Source: Amia ocellicauda (taxonomy: Eukaryota > Chordata > Actinopteri > Amiiformes > Amiidae). From it: a stretch of DNA of 64,000 nt. Of the stretch, positions 11,014-22,620 are shown in pieces. Both the position numbers and the translations under genes were made by a program. The stretch lies in assembly GCF_036373705.1 (NCBI RefSeq), contig NC_089855.1, positions 35,023,219 through 35,087,218 of the forward strand. The letters are read 5' to 3'. The notes under the pieces are model-generated. The model was given only the letters and a program-made list of their open reading frames with translations. It had not been told where the DNA came from and searched no databases. Numbering within the stretch: the stretch's first letter is position 1; the number at the start of each line of letters is the position of its first letter.

Positions 11014-14000
11014 AAGCTTTATTGTGAAACCTATTTTAAGGAGCCTATAGATGCACCCAACTGTCCTGATTAGTTGTATATGATTGAATTATTGGAGTCA
11101 GCCTCAAATAAATGTATTTATATATATATGTTTTCTATGGCTGTACAATAAGTAAATGCATTCAGTGTTACGAATGCTCATGTGGAGAATGTATGATGCA
11201 TGCGAATTGTCGCCAAGACGAATTGTCTGGAACCAACTGTTGCTATGCGAATAGACAGGGATGAGTCGTCAATTACCCATTAAATACTGAAAGTTGGAAG
11301 CCAATTCTGTCAAATGTACATCCACCTGCTCTTTCCTTTATTGATATCATAAATATCAATTAATGCAAATCTAAAGTACAGGGGAGGCTGTAATGTACAT
11401 AGAGGCTGCCCCCCCACGGAGGGGTGTTCGTTTTAGTCATTCTGCAGCAGGTGCACTCATGTGCAAATGTAATTCTCATTACTACCACAAGAATCTGTGA
11501 TCACTACAGTATAATGCAGTAGAGGACACAGGACTTTTGCAGGTGTAAATCCACAAATACCGTCTATTGATATTTTAGTCTATTATAAAGATTATAGAAT
11601 GCTAAGATTCTTTCAAACAAGAATCTATGTATTGAAATATACTGGCTGGCACCCTTGTCCCTATCAACAAGATAACAAGGAAAAAGAATAATTTTATTAT
11701 TTGTAAGAGCTTTAACTTTATGATATGTTTGAGAAAAAGTAGTTATATATATATATCACAGGTACAGCTTATTTGGTGCTACTTGTCCTGAAGGTATCAT
11801 TTGGCTTTTAAATTTCCCTTTGTTAACAATAAAACCCTTTGTCCATATACTGTACTGAACATTTTAAAAGCTGATTAGTTGTAGAGGGATAATTTAAATA
11901 TTAAGATTACACTCTGGCCTCACAGCACCCTCCCCTACACCCACACACTGTTCCTGTTTAATGTTCCTAAAAACTAGGGGCAGGGGTAGTCTATTTTTTG
12001 CCAGTATCCAAACCTCTTGGTCAAGGTATAGTCAAGGTCCAGATTCCAGAGGTAGGGGGGAGGGGGGGGTGAAATCACACCTCCAAATGCCTCTTTCCAA
12101 ACACACACAATTCTAAGAATTAGTGGAAGATTAGAAGATTTTGGAGTTTTCATTTTTGTGGCTGGTGGTCCGGATTTGGACCGCAGTCCACCTACTGACT
12201 ACCCCTGAACTAGGGTGTTGAAAAAGTATTTGCGATGTCTGCATTACACCAATGAAGCTTGTTCCTTGGAGTTACACCACAACTCCATGACAGACAAGGT
12301 GGGCCGAGAACAGGACAGAGACCCCCACTAGAGCAAACCAGCAAGCAACATCTAAATATAAAAACATTTCTGTTACTCTGTGTTGCTGAGGCAAGCGCAT
12401 GTACATACTGTACATCTTTGAGACTGTCTGTGGGACTTCCCAAAAGAATGTCTCCCCTGAATGGTTGTATAAATAAACTAACATCACTCAGAACCAGACG
12501 GTCTGCCTCATCACTGAACGGACACGTCAATATAAACAAATATAAAATAGTCAAGAGAGCTGTAATCTACTTATTACACCTTCACAGACAAAAACAAGGA
12601 CTCTTCAACACCTCCTCAGGACGTATTAATCTGTTACTTGTTTCTGAGGTTTACAATTATGCATCCTAGCAAGTACTAGTAAAAGGCAAAAAAAAAAACA
12701 CTTCAAGTCACTGGAGACCTCAGTGATTATTTCTCTAGCTCCACAGATATCAATAATATTAGCATACCCAGTCAATCCACTGGAATCCTTCCTCATACTT
12801 ATTTGGATCAATCAATGGTCAATGAGAAAAATAGTTAGGTTTGAATTTCAGTTTCAGGGGGTGGGGGGGTAGGTAGTCTACTATCTACTAAGCATAATGT
12901 TGTTTCAAATGTAGAGTGTGTGTTGTAATGCTCCTACAATGTTGGCTTACAGTCACTGACAAAACATTTGGTCATATTAAGTTTGATTATGAGACCAAAT
13001 TGCACAACATTCATTCATATGAAGAGCTGCAAAACACTCCCTTGGGACAGAGGAACAATGTCAAAGTTCCCATATGATTGTCACACGGCTGAAGATACAA
13101 CAAGATACAAGCGAGATCACTAAGATCATCCAGAAAAGCATTTTAATTACTTACAATGCTTTATAACTTAGGCTTTGAGCAAAGATACAGTCAGTGTAAA
13201 GAGGCAAAGAGGTAGAATCTTATTAAAACTAAGTATGAGTTCAAAAATGGGACAAGCAAGACAAAGGTAGAGCAAACAGAAATATATGCATTAAGGACCG
13301 TTTAAAATAAGTTTGTGTGGAGCTGTTTGTGTGTAGCAACTGCTTAGCTTCCCATAAACAGGATTTATTTTCTAAAGCCAAGATATTGCAGATGTGATAG
13401 CTATTAAATGGATTATGAAGGGACAACCAAATGGAAAGAACTGCATGGTAGACACTATTAGGTTCAAGATACTCTTGCTTTTACATCTAAATGTTTATTG
13501 AAATAGCAGTTAAAGAGTGATACCAGTGTTGGATCATACAATGCCTTACCAGTCACATGATAGGGGAGGAAAAGCAGAAGTGCACAGAAAACTAGGGAGG
13601 ATAAACTCCAAGTTGTTTTCCCTGAGATCACCTCACGGCAGCATAAGAGCCAGTCAGAACACATTGCAAGAGCCCTGCACCTACAGATACAAAAAAAAAA
13701 ATATATATAACAAAACATTTTAAAACTTTAAGAAAATAATAAAAACATGAGAAACAATATAGACCATCGTTTAAGGTTAACGGGTATATACAATCTAAAA
13801 ACAATTGACACAAATAAAAATACATGTAAATGTGAAAATGACTCGTGATTGTGGTGGTCTTATAGGACACCTTCAAAACAATGTAAACATAATATATAAA
13901 ATCACTAGAAAAGCATCAGCAGTATCTAGTTTTATATAATACATTGTAAAAATTCTAGATTGTATAGGTAGAGTTCCCCTTTAAGGAATGAGTAGCGAAG

Positions 14001-14329
14001 ACAAAGAAACCACTACCAATCCTAAGAACGCGTGAGAAGCAAAGAAACAAAAACACACATTTTTTCAGATGCAATTTTGTCTTGATCTGTACTTCATTAG
14101 AAAGACTTTTTGTGTGATTTACAGTATTTTAGTGTGTGTGTGTGAGAGAGAGAGAGCGAGAGAGAGAGTTTAAAGGCGTGAAAGCAGCACAACTTTATAA
14201 ATATATGGAATATGTTATCTTATTATCATGTTAATTATCTCTACGATTCTTCAAAATAACAAAGTAAGTTAATGCTTTCCCAGTTTTACATTGCAAATCG
14301 TTCATTACGAGGCTGAAGTTAGCTTCTGA
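11014..14329. other. No gene recognised
   Basis: Low-complexity and AT-rich DNA. A GC-rich patch near 11408-11432 (CCCCCCCACGGAGGGG) is a short hairpin. TTCCCCTTTAAGGAATG at 13974-13990 resembles a MITE end. (GA)n occurs at 14141-14168. Frames of 60-136 codons (for example 12259-12669, both strands) show no recognisable domain and no splice context; I take them as chance. Confidence 0.35.
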
Positions 14330-14625
14330 TTCTTCTTCGCTCAGCTTCATAAGTGCACACATTTATTTATGCAAGTCGAATGTTCAGCAATGAAAGTAAA
14401 CGGTTAATTCGCGTTGGGCCACTTACTTGTCGGCGGATTCACTCGGTCCAGTATATTTTGACCAACTTGTTTTTTAGGGTGAAAACGTCAGGGAAACATG
14501 CCACATATGTACTTCGCTCAGCTTCCTATTGTGTAAAGTGAACACATATCTAAGTGAAATATTTAGGTCTGTAGATAGCGGGTTAATTCACATTGGGCTA
14601 CTTACTTCTCTGCGGATTCAGGTAA
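14330..14625 (+). repeat. Imperfect tandem duplication of about 175 bp
   Basis: CGCTCAGCTTC at 14338 and 14517, GGTTAATTCGCGTTGGGCCA at 14401 against GGTTAATTCACATTGGGCTA at about 14581, and GCGGATTCA after each, give two diverged direct copies. Their identity is unknown. Confidence 0.5.
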
Positions 14626-16209
14626 GGTCTCTAACAGAGGGCTGTACTACGAAGCGAGGTAACTGGCTTATCCAGGTAAATTCAGGAGTACCTTTGAGAG
14701 GTCGGGTGTAACCTCCCTGTTAATCCGCACAACGAAAGGTGGATCAGTTTTATCCGAGCTATGCTGTAATGGCAATATACGCAGCATCTCTGAACTGCTC
14801 CGAGTAAGATGTTTGGTTAATATTCTGTTATCCCATATAAGCACCGCCTCTCCGCCTCTCAATCATTAGATTGACCCTGTGAGAACATGAGGAGGGTTAT
14901 GTAAACAGAAATCATTTCACACCATCAGCTTTATGATCATGTCGTATTTGATCTGACATGTAGGCTAGTCTACATTATTTTGTCCTTAAAACTTCTACTT
15001 GTATACAAGACAATTAAAGACACATTAGGTGGGGAGCCACGACCAAGAGTGGATTCCCGAAATATGCGTGAATCATGCCCTCCTCCAGTTTTCACTATCT
15101 CTGCCTTTTTTCGGTTTGCTGTGAACACATGAATAGACTATTATACATGTAGGATACACACCACATCTGTACTGTGTATTGCTGATGAGAAGTATTAATA
15201 CACACCACATGATAGAATATTTTTATATTTCATCCGGACTTGTAGCCATGCGCTTTCCACTGGGGTTGCAGCTGAAATGATTATCAGAATTAAGTTATTC
15301 TAACACAATAGCATTAAATTCATACAGGCAGCCCTACAGCCTGGGTGCTTTAATAGATCCTAATTCATTAACAGTGAGCAACGGGTCAATTTCAGAGATG
15401 TAGCCCATGTGTAGGCTATATTTGAAGTATCCTAATTGTTTTCACATATTTAGATAGACTATTTTACGTGTCCTTACATCTCAATCATATTTCAAATAAA
15501 AGAAGAATCCGTATGACAAAATAGAGAACAGATGCTACTCCGAAAATGCCCCATAGTGGTGAGCCTATTTCCGAATTGCCCCTTAGACTATGTGGCTTAC
15601 AATATTAATTATGTTGGATACGCGTTCGATTTATTAAAAAAAAAAAAAATTCACAGCATAAGAACATGAAATATACAACTTTAATCACACTGGTAATTAG
15701 TCTACTTTGTTATTGTCATTAAGCTGTGGAGACCGAGGCAATGTTACTGCTAGAAAGAACAAAGACAATTAAAAAAATAAGAGGAGCAGCAGATCTTCCG
15801 GACGTAGTGTAGTTTTTAGAACAGTGTAGTGTATTTTAGAAGTGTATTTTAAGTGTAGTGTTAGAATATTGTCTTTATGCCTATGATAAAAAGTTGAACT
15901 TTTAAAATGATCTGTGTTCACATAATTTGTTTAATTGTTTTCCATGTCCTTTGTTGAATGGTTTGCTGTAGGCATGTGGTGTTTCGAAGCATGCAAATGT
16001 ATGAGGTGATACGAGCAGTTTAGGTTTTAGTTTTCAGGGGTATTTGAATATTTTCATTAAACTTGAGCAGCGTTTACTTACACAGTAATTACATTTTTTG
16101 CGAATTTGTCCTGCTTTCATGCTTTTAAACAAGTACCGAAAATACTGTAAATCAATAAACATGCAAAGAAATGTTTATAATAACGTTCATATAACATGAT
16201 TCAAACATT
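14626..16209. other. No gene; dispersed-repeat text at its left edge
   Basis: GGGCTGTACTACGAAGCGAG followed by CTGGCTTATCC (14640-14675) is text I associate with dispersed fish DNA-transposon derivatives. The remainder (14880-16209) is AT-rich and shows no recognisable feature. Confidence 0.3.
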
Positions 16210-16320
16210 AGACTAACCCTGCCAACGCAGAATGTTGCTACAACGTTGTAGAAAGTAATTTACGTTGCGTTATGGCAACGTTGTGTGTTAGCTGGGTAAC
16301 TCATCTTACTTTGAGTGTGA
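16210..16320. repeat. Short interspersed AACGTTG-rich repeat
   Basis: Multiple ACGTTGTAG / CAACGTT words and the ending GTGTTAGCTGGGTAAC resemble a dispersed fish repeat rich in CAACGTTG. The exact family is unknown. Confidence 0.35.
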
Positions 16321-19300
16321 GGGATAAAACTGCATTTAATATATGCATTTACTGTGTCGTGTGCTGTGCAGTTCGCGGACACATATTGGTGAACGACGGG
16401 GAAACTATTTTGACTTCATTCTGAAGTCAATCCACAGTAAATGAATGGGAACCAATCAATTAGATGAAACGACACAAACCAGTTCGGTAACCGATACCTT
16501 GCCTGTTCACATTTCTAGGGCAAACACTAAATTGACTTTTATTGACCGCAGCACAATGCGCATTAACGGTCTGATACCCTGACAACTGTATCAAGAAGTC
16601 GTTCAACGGCATTTAACGAACTTCTCGATATGCCACCACCTGTCAGAGGGGGCGGATCTTGACAAAGGAGACAAGCTCACGAACAGTCAATAGACAGACA
16701 ACTATGCGAAGCCACAAGCTTGCCGTCACACGTCCACAAAGCTGTCGTGCAGCAAGGCTGTTTTCAGTTAGCTGGCTGTGGCTTTTCGCTGTGGGCGATT
16801 TGTTATGGGAGCTCTTTGTATAGCTCTTGTACCGGGCCGGTGGCGAGCTTCGATAACCCGACTCCTGCGCGCAGCTCGTTCACAGTGTGACTCAAAAGAA
16901 CCGATCCAATGAAGACATTGATCCGATTCCCATCGTTCACCAAAATGAGTCGTGCAGGAACTGCACATCACTACTCGGTAGTGTTTTCAACCTTTTCAGT
17001 TGGTTTTAGACAAATACATAAAATGCGAATACATAATAATTAAAAAAAAATTTGACTGTACTTGTATATGCAGACAGAACAAAATACTATTAATGATAAA
17101 ATGTAAAGCATGCATTAATGAACAAACAAGACAACCTTTTAACAACAGTAAACCCACCGACACCCGATTCAACAACCAAACATATATGCCTCGCTTCCAT
17201 TGGCTTCGCGTCCGAGACGAGCGATAGAACATGATGTGGAAAGGACTTTTGTGTCCATTTTATTCTTGCTGCTTTACATGATTATAAACGGCGTAATAAT
17301 TACACGTTTCTGTTGGGAAGAGCTAAACGTGTATACACAACATTATATTCAGACAAGCACGTTCCCATACGAATACGTTTCCATGTGCAACAATAACAAT
17401 ACATATTTGCTATTTAGCATTATTATCATCATCATCATTTGTGCTAGTATATATGGTCAAAGACGAAAAAAGGTTTTCAAGCATCAAAAAACTAAAAGTG
17501 TAAGACAACCTTAATTTTTTACTTTTTTCTGTACATTATAATGAGTACGGTTTTAAAAAAAACATGATTTATAGTGGACGCCCCCCAAAAAAAGTCATTC
17601 AGTGTAACAATAGTTTATATACAATACAATCTTGTCAGGCATATTTATAACAACAATCATTTGATGACATATTAAGACTGTTTAAGGAGTTTTGGCACTA
17701 GCGAGCCGGGCTACTATACCAACATTTCCACTAGCACGGCTAAATTGTTACTAGCCCCGTTTGTAACTGTATTTACAGAGTAAGTTTAATGAGTATTTAA
17801 GAAAATAAGAAAACTAATAGATGAAGGGGGACAATAACAGTGATGAGAAAAGTATTTATGAGTAGTTAGTATTTAATGAGTAGTTTGTATTTAAGGAGTA
17901 GTTTAGAAACAAATGTTTTCAATATACATTTTCCCAGTATTCATGTTAAGTTAGTCTGTGCACAATATTATAAATCCACTAGAATGAGAACAATATTTTC
18001 TGAACTGAACGTAACCCAAGAATATCCAAACAAGTGTAAATAGGCGATGTATAATGCAAAAATGTATTTTTAATATTTAAATAGTGCATACAACTACAGT
18101 GATCAAAACATTATTGGAGCCGACTTCACATAGGATTAAGTGCCTACCCAGCTATCACAAAATAAGACGTAGGCTACGATATTTATTTATAAATCAACCG
18201 TGCATTAATCCCGTCTAATCCGTCATATTCTCGGCAGTTGGGGTGTTCTTGCGTTCAGACACCTTTTCTACCAACTAAATCGGCGCTGAAAAGTAAATGT
18301 AAACTACTCGCGAGCCGGGGGGGGTTGGCAAGCATAATTTCCAGCCCTGCATATGACATTGTACCTATGCTGCCGATTAATTTATGATATTGATTAATTC
18401 ATGTTATACAATGCAAATATGCACCAAGCTAGATTCCTGGCTGGCTGCCTTCAATCTAAACAACTGCTGCTATATTAGCTTAAACCATTATCAAACTGTG
18501 ACAGGTGTGCCGTTGTGCGCACCTTTCTTTTCAAATTAATTAATTGGTACCCCGATTTCCCTTTCTGGGGGAGAGACATGACTATCACAGCGACCGTCAC
18601 TCAGCTCGATTAGCTGCGTTTAGAGACGAATCCTAGTGCATGGGTCGACTAAACCAATTTATGCCTTTTGTAAGGGGTGAGAGTGGCCTCAGAGAGCCAC
18701 CACTCTTTTGGGATACGAAGTTCAGTCTCTCAACTGATTTATCCAACCAATTTATGTTTAGTTATGACACAGGTTACTTGGAAATAAGAACTTGAAAAGC
18801 TTGCAATGAAGAAAAAAAAGTTTGCCGAGGGCCCTCCCCCCCATTGGGGCCCTGCGTAGTCAGTTCCACTTTTCCGCCCACCTCGACGCCCCTGCATACA
18901 ACCACGTTAATTCAAGGTCTCTCGCCAATTAAAATACTTTGTATTCTTTTGTCGCTCTCGAGACTGTGTTTCTCCAGACAGCCTTCTATCCGCAAGGAGC
19001 CGCTCCGACCCACGAAGAGTCGGTACCCACCGTCTAGCACCCTCACAGCCAGTATACTATCCGCCACAGCTCGTCCCACGGTCACCGTCCCTACTAGCGT
19101 TCACAGCCCTCTTTGTCTGCTTCTCGGCGCTCATCCGTTCGCCTTTGTTCTGGTCAGGGCAGCCTTTATCTCACGTTGAATGTCAACAGGTGTAGTGGCT
19201 GAGTGAAGGGTGGGGCGTTTCTCAGTGATGCAGGTGCGCCGCATTGGTGATCAACGTCCCGCGTGTTCATAATAGTGAAAACAAGTGAAATAAAGCAATC

Positions 19301-19765
19301 AATAATAAAAAAAATAAAAAAAGTGAAAAAATAACTCAATCCGTGTTTAAAAATTAAATCAAATAAACAATAAGTAACAATATAAGCGCAATAAAGAAAA
19401 AAATAAGAAGCCACACAGAGCCTTGGCACCCTCTGTGACTGTATCGTCTTTTGTGTGGTGTTCCAGCGTGTTAAATACGTTTCATTAAAGTGATTTCAGG
19501 CGTGTTTCCCTAACCTAATGGGCACTGTCCTCAATTACTCAATCGCGGGGGGTATTTTCCTTCTTTAGGAAGATAATGCACTCGATTGCCAGGAGCCATT
19601 TATGCAAACGTAAAAGTAAAAATGAAGGTTAATATGGTGATAATGTGCACGCAATAATAATTAAAGTGCTAAAAGGAAACAAAGGCTTCTGCGTAGACAC
19701 ATTAGTCACTCCTTGTGATATTTACATGATCTAATATTACGGTACTAAATATTGGCAGGAATACT
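16321..19765. other. No gene recognised; possible hAT-like and GC-rich repeat pieces
   Basis: 16850-16985 has several short words of the GAACGA/GAGTCG kind seen in fish hAT derivatives (AACCGATCCAATGAAGACAT, ATGAGTCGTGCAGG). 18815-18900 has a GGGCCC-rich stretch, and 18900-19180 is pyrimidine-rich and could belong to an LTR. Frames at 17200-17514 and 18844-19179 have no recognisable domain. No exon was found. Confidence 0.3.
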
Positions 19766-19769
19766 TACA

Positions 19770-20230
19770 TATTGTCATAGTTTCAACCAAGCTCACCACT
19801 AGAGTTCACCCTTTCCACAGTTTGCTCCATTTGTTTTCCTCCAGCCTTCTGCTCTAACTTAAGCCATTAACTAATTAATCAGCACACCTGTTCCCAATTC
19901 CCCAGGTTCATTGTTCCATTATATAAACCCCTTTGTTCCCCACGATCACTCTGAAGTCGCGTTTGCTGTCTAGTGATAGTCCAAGCTGTGTAGTGTTGAT
20001 GTATATGGCTTTTGATTAGTGCTTGCCCTAGCGTGTGCTGAATCTGGTTTTGTACAATCCCATGAACTGACGCCTGTTTCTTGACCTTGATTCTTGCCTA
20101 GCCCTTTATTCCTGTTGCCAGCTCCTAACTAGCCATCTGTTCCTTCTTCCATTGCTTGTCTGCACTGGGGTCCTTTACTTGTGCCAGTGGATCTCGCAGC
20201 ACATATGAACTAGCATGTAAATGTGATGTG
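19770..20230 (+). mobile_element. Possible Gypsy-type LTR fragment
   Basis: The composition and order resemble LTRs of fish Gypsy elements: CAGCACACCTGTTCCCAATT, then a TATA motif in CATTATATAAACCCC (19915-19929), then a C/T-rich leader with TTGACCTTGATTCTTGCC. The ends and target duplication could not be placed, so this is a weak call. Confidence 0.35.
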
Positions 20231-20499
20231 CACTACACCATGTAAATATTTGTTGTGGTCGGTCACTCAATGTACGTTTTTAAAGGACTGGGTAAATCCA
20301 GGAACAGTAGAAAGATTTACAAAGACGTCCAAACCTGAAATACTTATTCTGGGCTTTCAGAAACTAGTTTGAACTGAAAATATTGTATTACATAGTGTAA
20401 ATAATATTAATACTCAATTTTAATACTAATACCAACAACAACCACAATGCATTTTCTACAATTTGTTAAACGGAACAGAATTTCAAAAAGTAATAGTGG

Positions 20500-21640
20500 C
20501 ATTAAGGTAGTGCTACAATACTTTCATGCTGGGGAACCCCCATGCCACAATGTCATATTTTTAAATGCATAGTGAGTGTTCTGAGGCTAGTTTTCTCTCA
20601 TTTAAAAGAATGTCCCCAAAATAATGTATGGCCCAATTGATAGAAGAAAGGGTCCCCTTCTAAATTACAATAGTGTTATGCTGGGGCACTATTTGTGGAA
20701 CTGGGAATAAACCCCCAAACTGGTGACCCCCATGCCACAATGTCATATTTGTAAGTGCATTGTGAGTGTTCTGAGGCTTGCTTTCTCCCATGAAAAATCA
20801 ACCCCCCCAAAATTTTCATAGTTCTTTTTAAGGTACAGTAGTTTTTTGCTGGGAAGCTATTTCTTGAACTGGAAACATACACAATAGTTTACACTATTTG
20901 TCTATTTGGTTGATTAATAAGGCTTATTACCTTTCTGAGGCATACTTTTCAGTAATTTAGACATCAATAATTTCCTTGTATACCTACATTTCAGTTCAAT
21001 ACAGCTAAATACTTTCAAGAGTATGCTACTTTAAACTACCTTGTAGAGGCAGAGGCAGAGGACCCCTAATGCAATTTAAGACAAATGTGTGGCATAGGGG
21101 ACAACAATTTGAGTGAGAAATACCAGTTCAAAATAAATAGTTCCCCAGTATAACACAATTTTACTTTAGAAGGGGACACACATCAGTTGGACCTAAAATG
21201 GTTCTGGGGACTTTCTTTTCAATATTGGAAAGCAACCCTTGGAAAGCTAATAAACCAATCTAAGACACAAATGTATGACATGGGGTACACTAGTTTGGCT
21301 GTCTATTCACAGTCCCACAAATAGCTCCCCAGCATGAAACTATTGTAGGTTTAAAGGGGATCCTTTCTACTATCCAAAGGACCCAAATGGTTCTGGGGAC
21401 TTTCTTTTATTTAATAAAAAGACACTTACATTCCAATGCAAGACACTGCATTTAGGAATTGGGGACACCCGTTTGGGTGTCTATTCCCAGTTTCACAAAT
21501 TGCTCCCAAACATAAAACTACTGTACTTTAGAAGGTGACTCTTTCTACTATCAAAAATAGCTACATTTTAATATTAGAAAACAACCCTCGGAACGCTCAG
21601 ATTGCAATATAAGACACTAAATTGTGGCATGGGGTAAAGC
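20500..21640. repeat. Inverted pair of ~185-bp tandem arrays
   Basis: On the left, CCCCATGCCACAATGTCATA recurs at 20537 and 20727 (190 bp apart), each followed by GAGTGTTCTGAGGCT. On the right, the complementary motif (ATGGGG-type, after AAGACAC) ends at 21100, 21285, 21464 and 21634 (185, 179 and 170 bp apart). The two arrays face each other across a spacer of about 150 bp (20900-21050). The unit includes conserved blocks such as TTCTGGGGACTTTCTTTT. It has no coding content. Confidence 0.75.
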
Positions 21641-21665
21641 CTGCACATGGGGAAGACAGTCTAAT

Positions 21666-22620
21666 ATGGCAAGCCAAATTATCATTTAGAGATATCTTTA
21701 ATTTATTTAAAGATATATTCAAATATTTGAAGATATCTTCAAATAATTCCAGATATCTCTAAATCATTTATAGATATCTGCACATCAATTAGAGATATCT
21801 ACAAATCATTTAAATATATCTAATTTAAAAGTACATTTAGAGAGGTCTAAATTATTTGCAGATATATTTAAATGATTTAGACATATCTTGAAATAATTTA
21901 GTCATCTTGAAATCATTTAGAGATATCTGCAAATTACTTCCTGTTTATTTAGAGATATCGCTAAATCATTTTGAGATATCTTCAAATCACTTCCTGTATG
22001 TAGCCCAAGATTATCACTTCCTGTTAATTAACTTAAATAATTTATATGTAACTGAATGAGGAAACAGGAAGTGATAATGTTTGCCAAAATACAGGAAGTC
22101 ATTTGAAGATATCTTGAAATGATTTTTAGACATAGGTGCCGAGTTTTGAAATTCCCGGGGGGACTGAATTACTAATCCGAAACCCCTGACCACTGTCAGA
22201 TAAAATAGTGTTGTTTTTTTAAGAGCGGGGGGGGCTGACAGTGTTTCTTCCAATTAGAGCGGGGGGGTGGGGTTCTTTTTATTGTTCGGGGTGGGGCTGA
22301 AGCCCTTGAGCCCCTGCGTAGTTGGCGCCTACATTTGCAGATATCTCTAAATGAACAGGAAGTCATTTTAATATATCTCTAAATGATTTCAAAGATATCT
22401 CTAAATCATTTCAAGATATTTTCAAATAATTTAGAGATATCTTCAAATCATTTAGAGATATCTTCTAAAAGCACCTTATTTAGATATCTCTAAATGGTTT
22501 GCAGATATCTCTAAACCATTTCAAGATATCTTTAAATGATTTAGAGATATCTTTAAATATTTTTGAAGATATCTTCAATTGCAGTTAGAGATATTTCTAA
22601 ATGATAATTTGGTTTGCCAT
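21666..22620. mobile_element. Non-autonomous element built of GATATC palindromes
   Basis: The left end ATGGCAAGCCAAATTATCAT and the right end, which is its near-exact reverse complement (one difference in the first 20 bases), define a ~955-bp element. The inside is dominated by variants of AAATCATTTAGAGATATCT, each a small palindrome around GATATC, repeated in both directions at roughly 20-30 bp intervals. ACTTCCTGT words and a separate 210-bp insertion (22126-22336) interrupt it. There is no coding frame. The family is unknown to me. Confidence 0.75.
22126..22336. mobile_element. MITE-like insertion inside the GATATC element
   Basis: A G-rich, non-GATATC block interrupts the palindromic array. 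It begins near ACATAGGTGCCGAG and ends near GTTGGCGCCTACAT, so TAGGTGCC and GGCGCCTA form a short imperfect inverted terminus. Array text resumes immediately on both sides. Boundaries are good to a few bases. Confidence 0.5.

Noticed and set aside
11167-11400. Possible 230-bp LTR (TGTTACG ... TGTAATGTACA)
   Set aside because: No target duplication and only weak terminal inversion.
17200-17514. 104-codon frame with hydrophobic stretches
   Set aside because: Hydrophobicity comes from AT-rich codons; no similarity I know and no conserved start context.
18844-19179. 111-codon plus-strand frame, Pro/Ser-rich
   Set aside because: No domain, no splice context, biased C/T composition explains the lack of stops; possibly part of an LTR.
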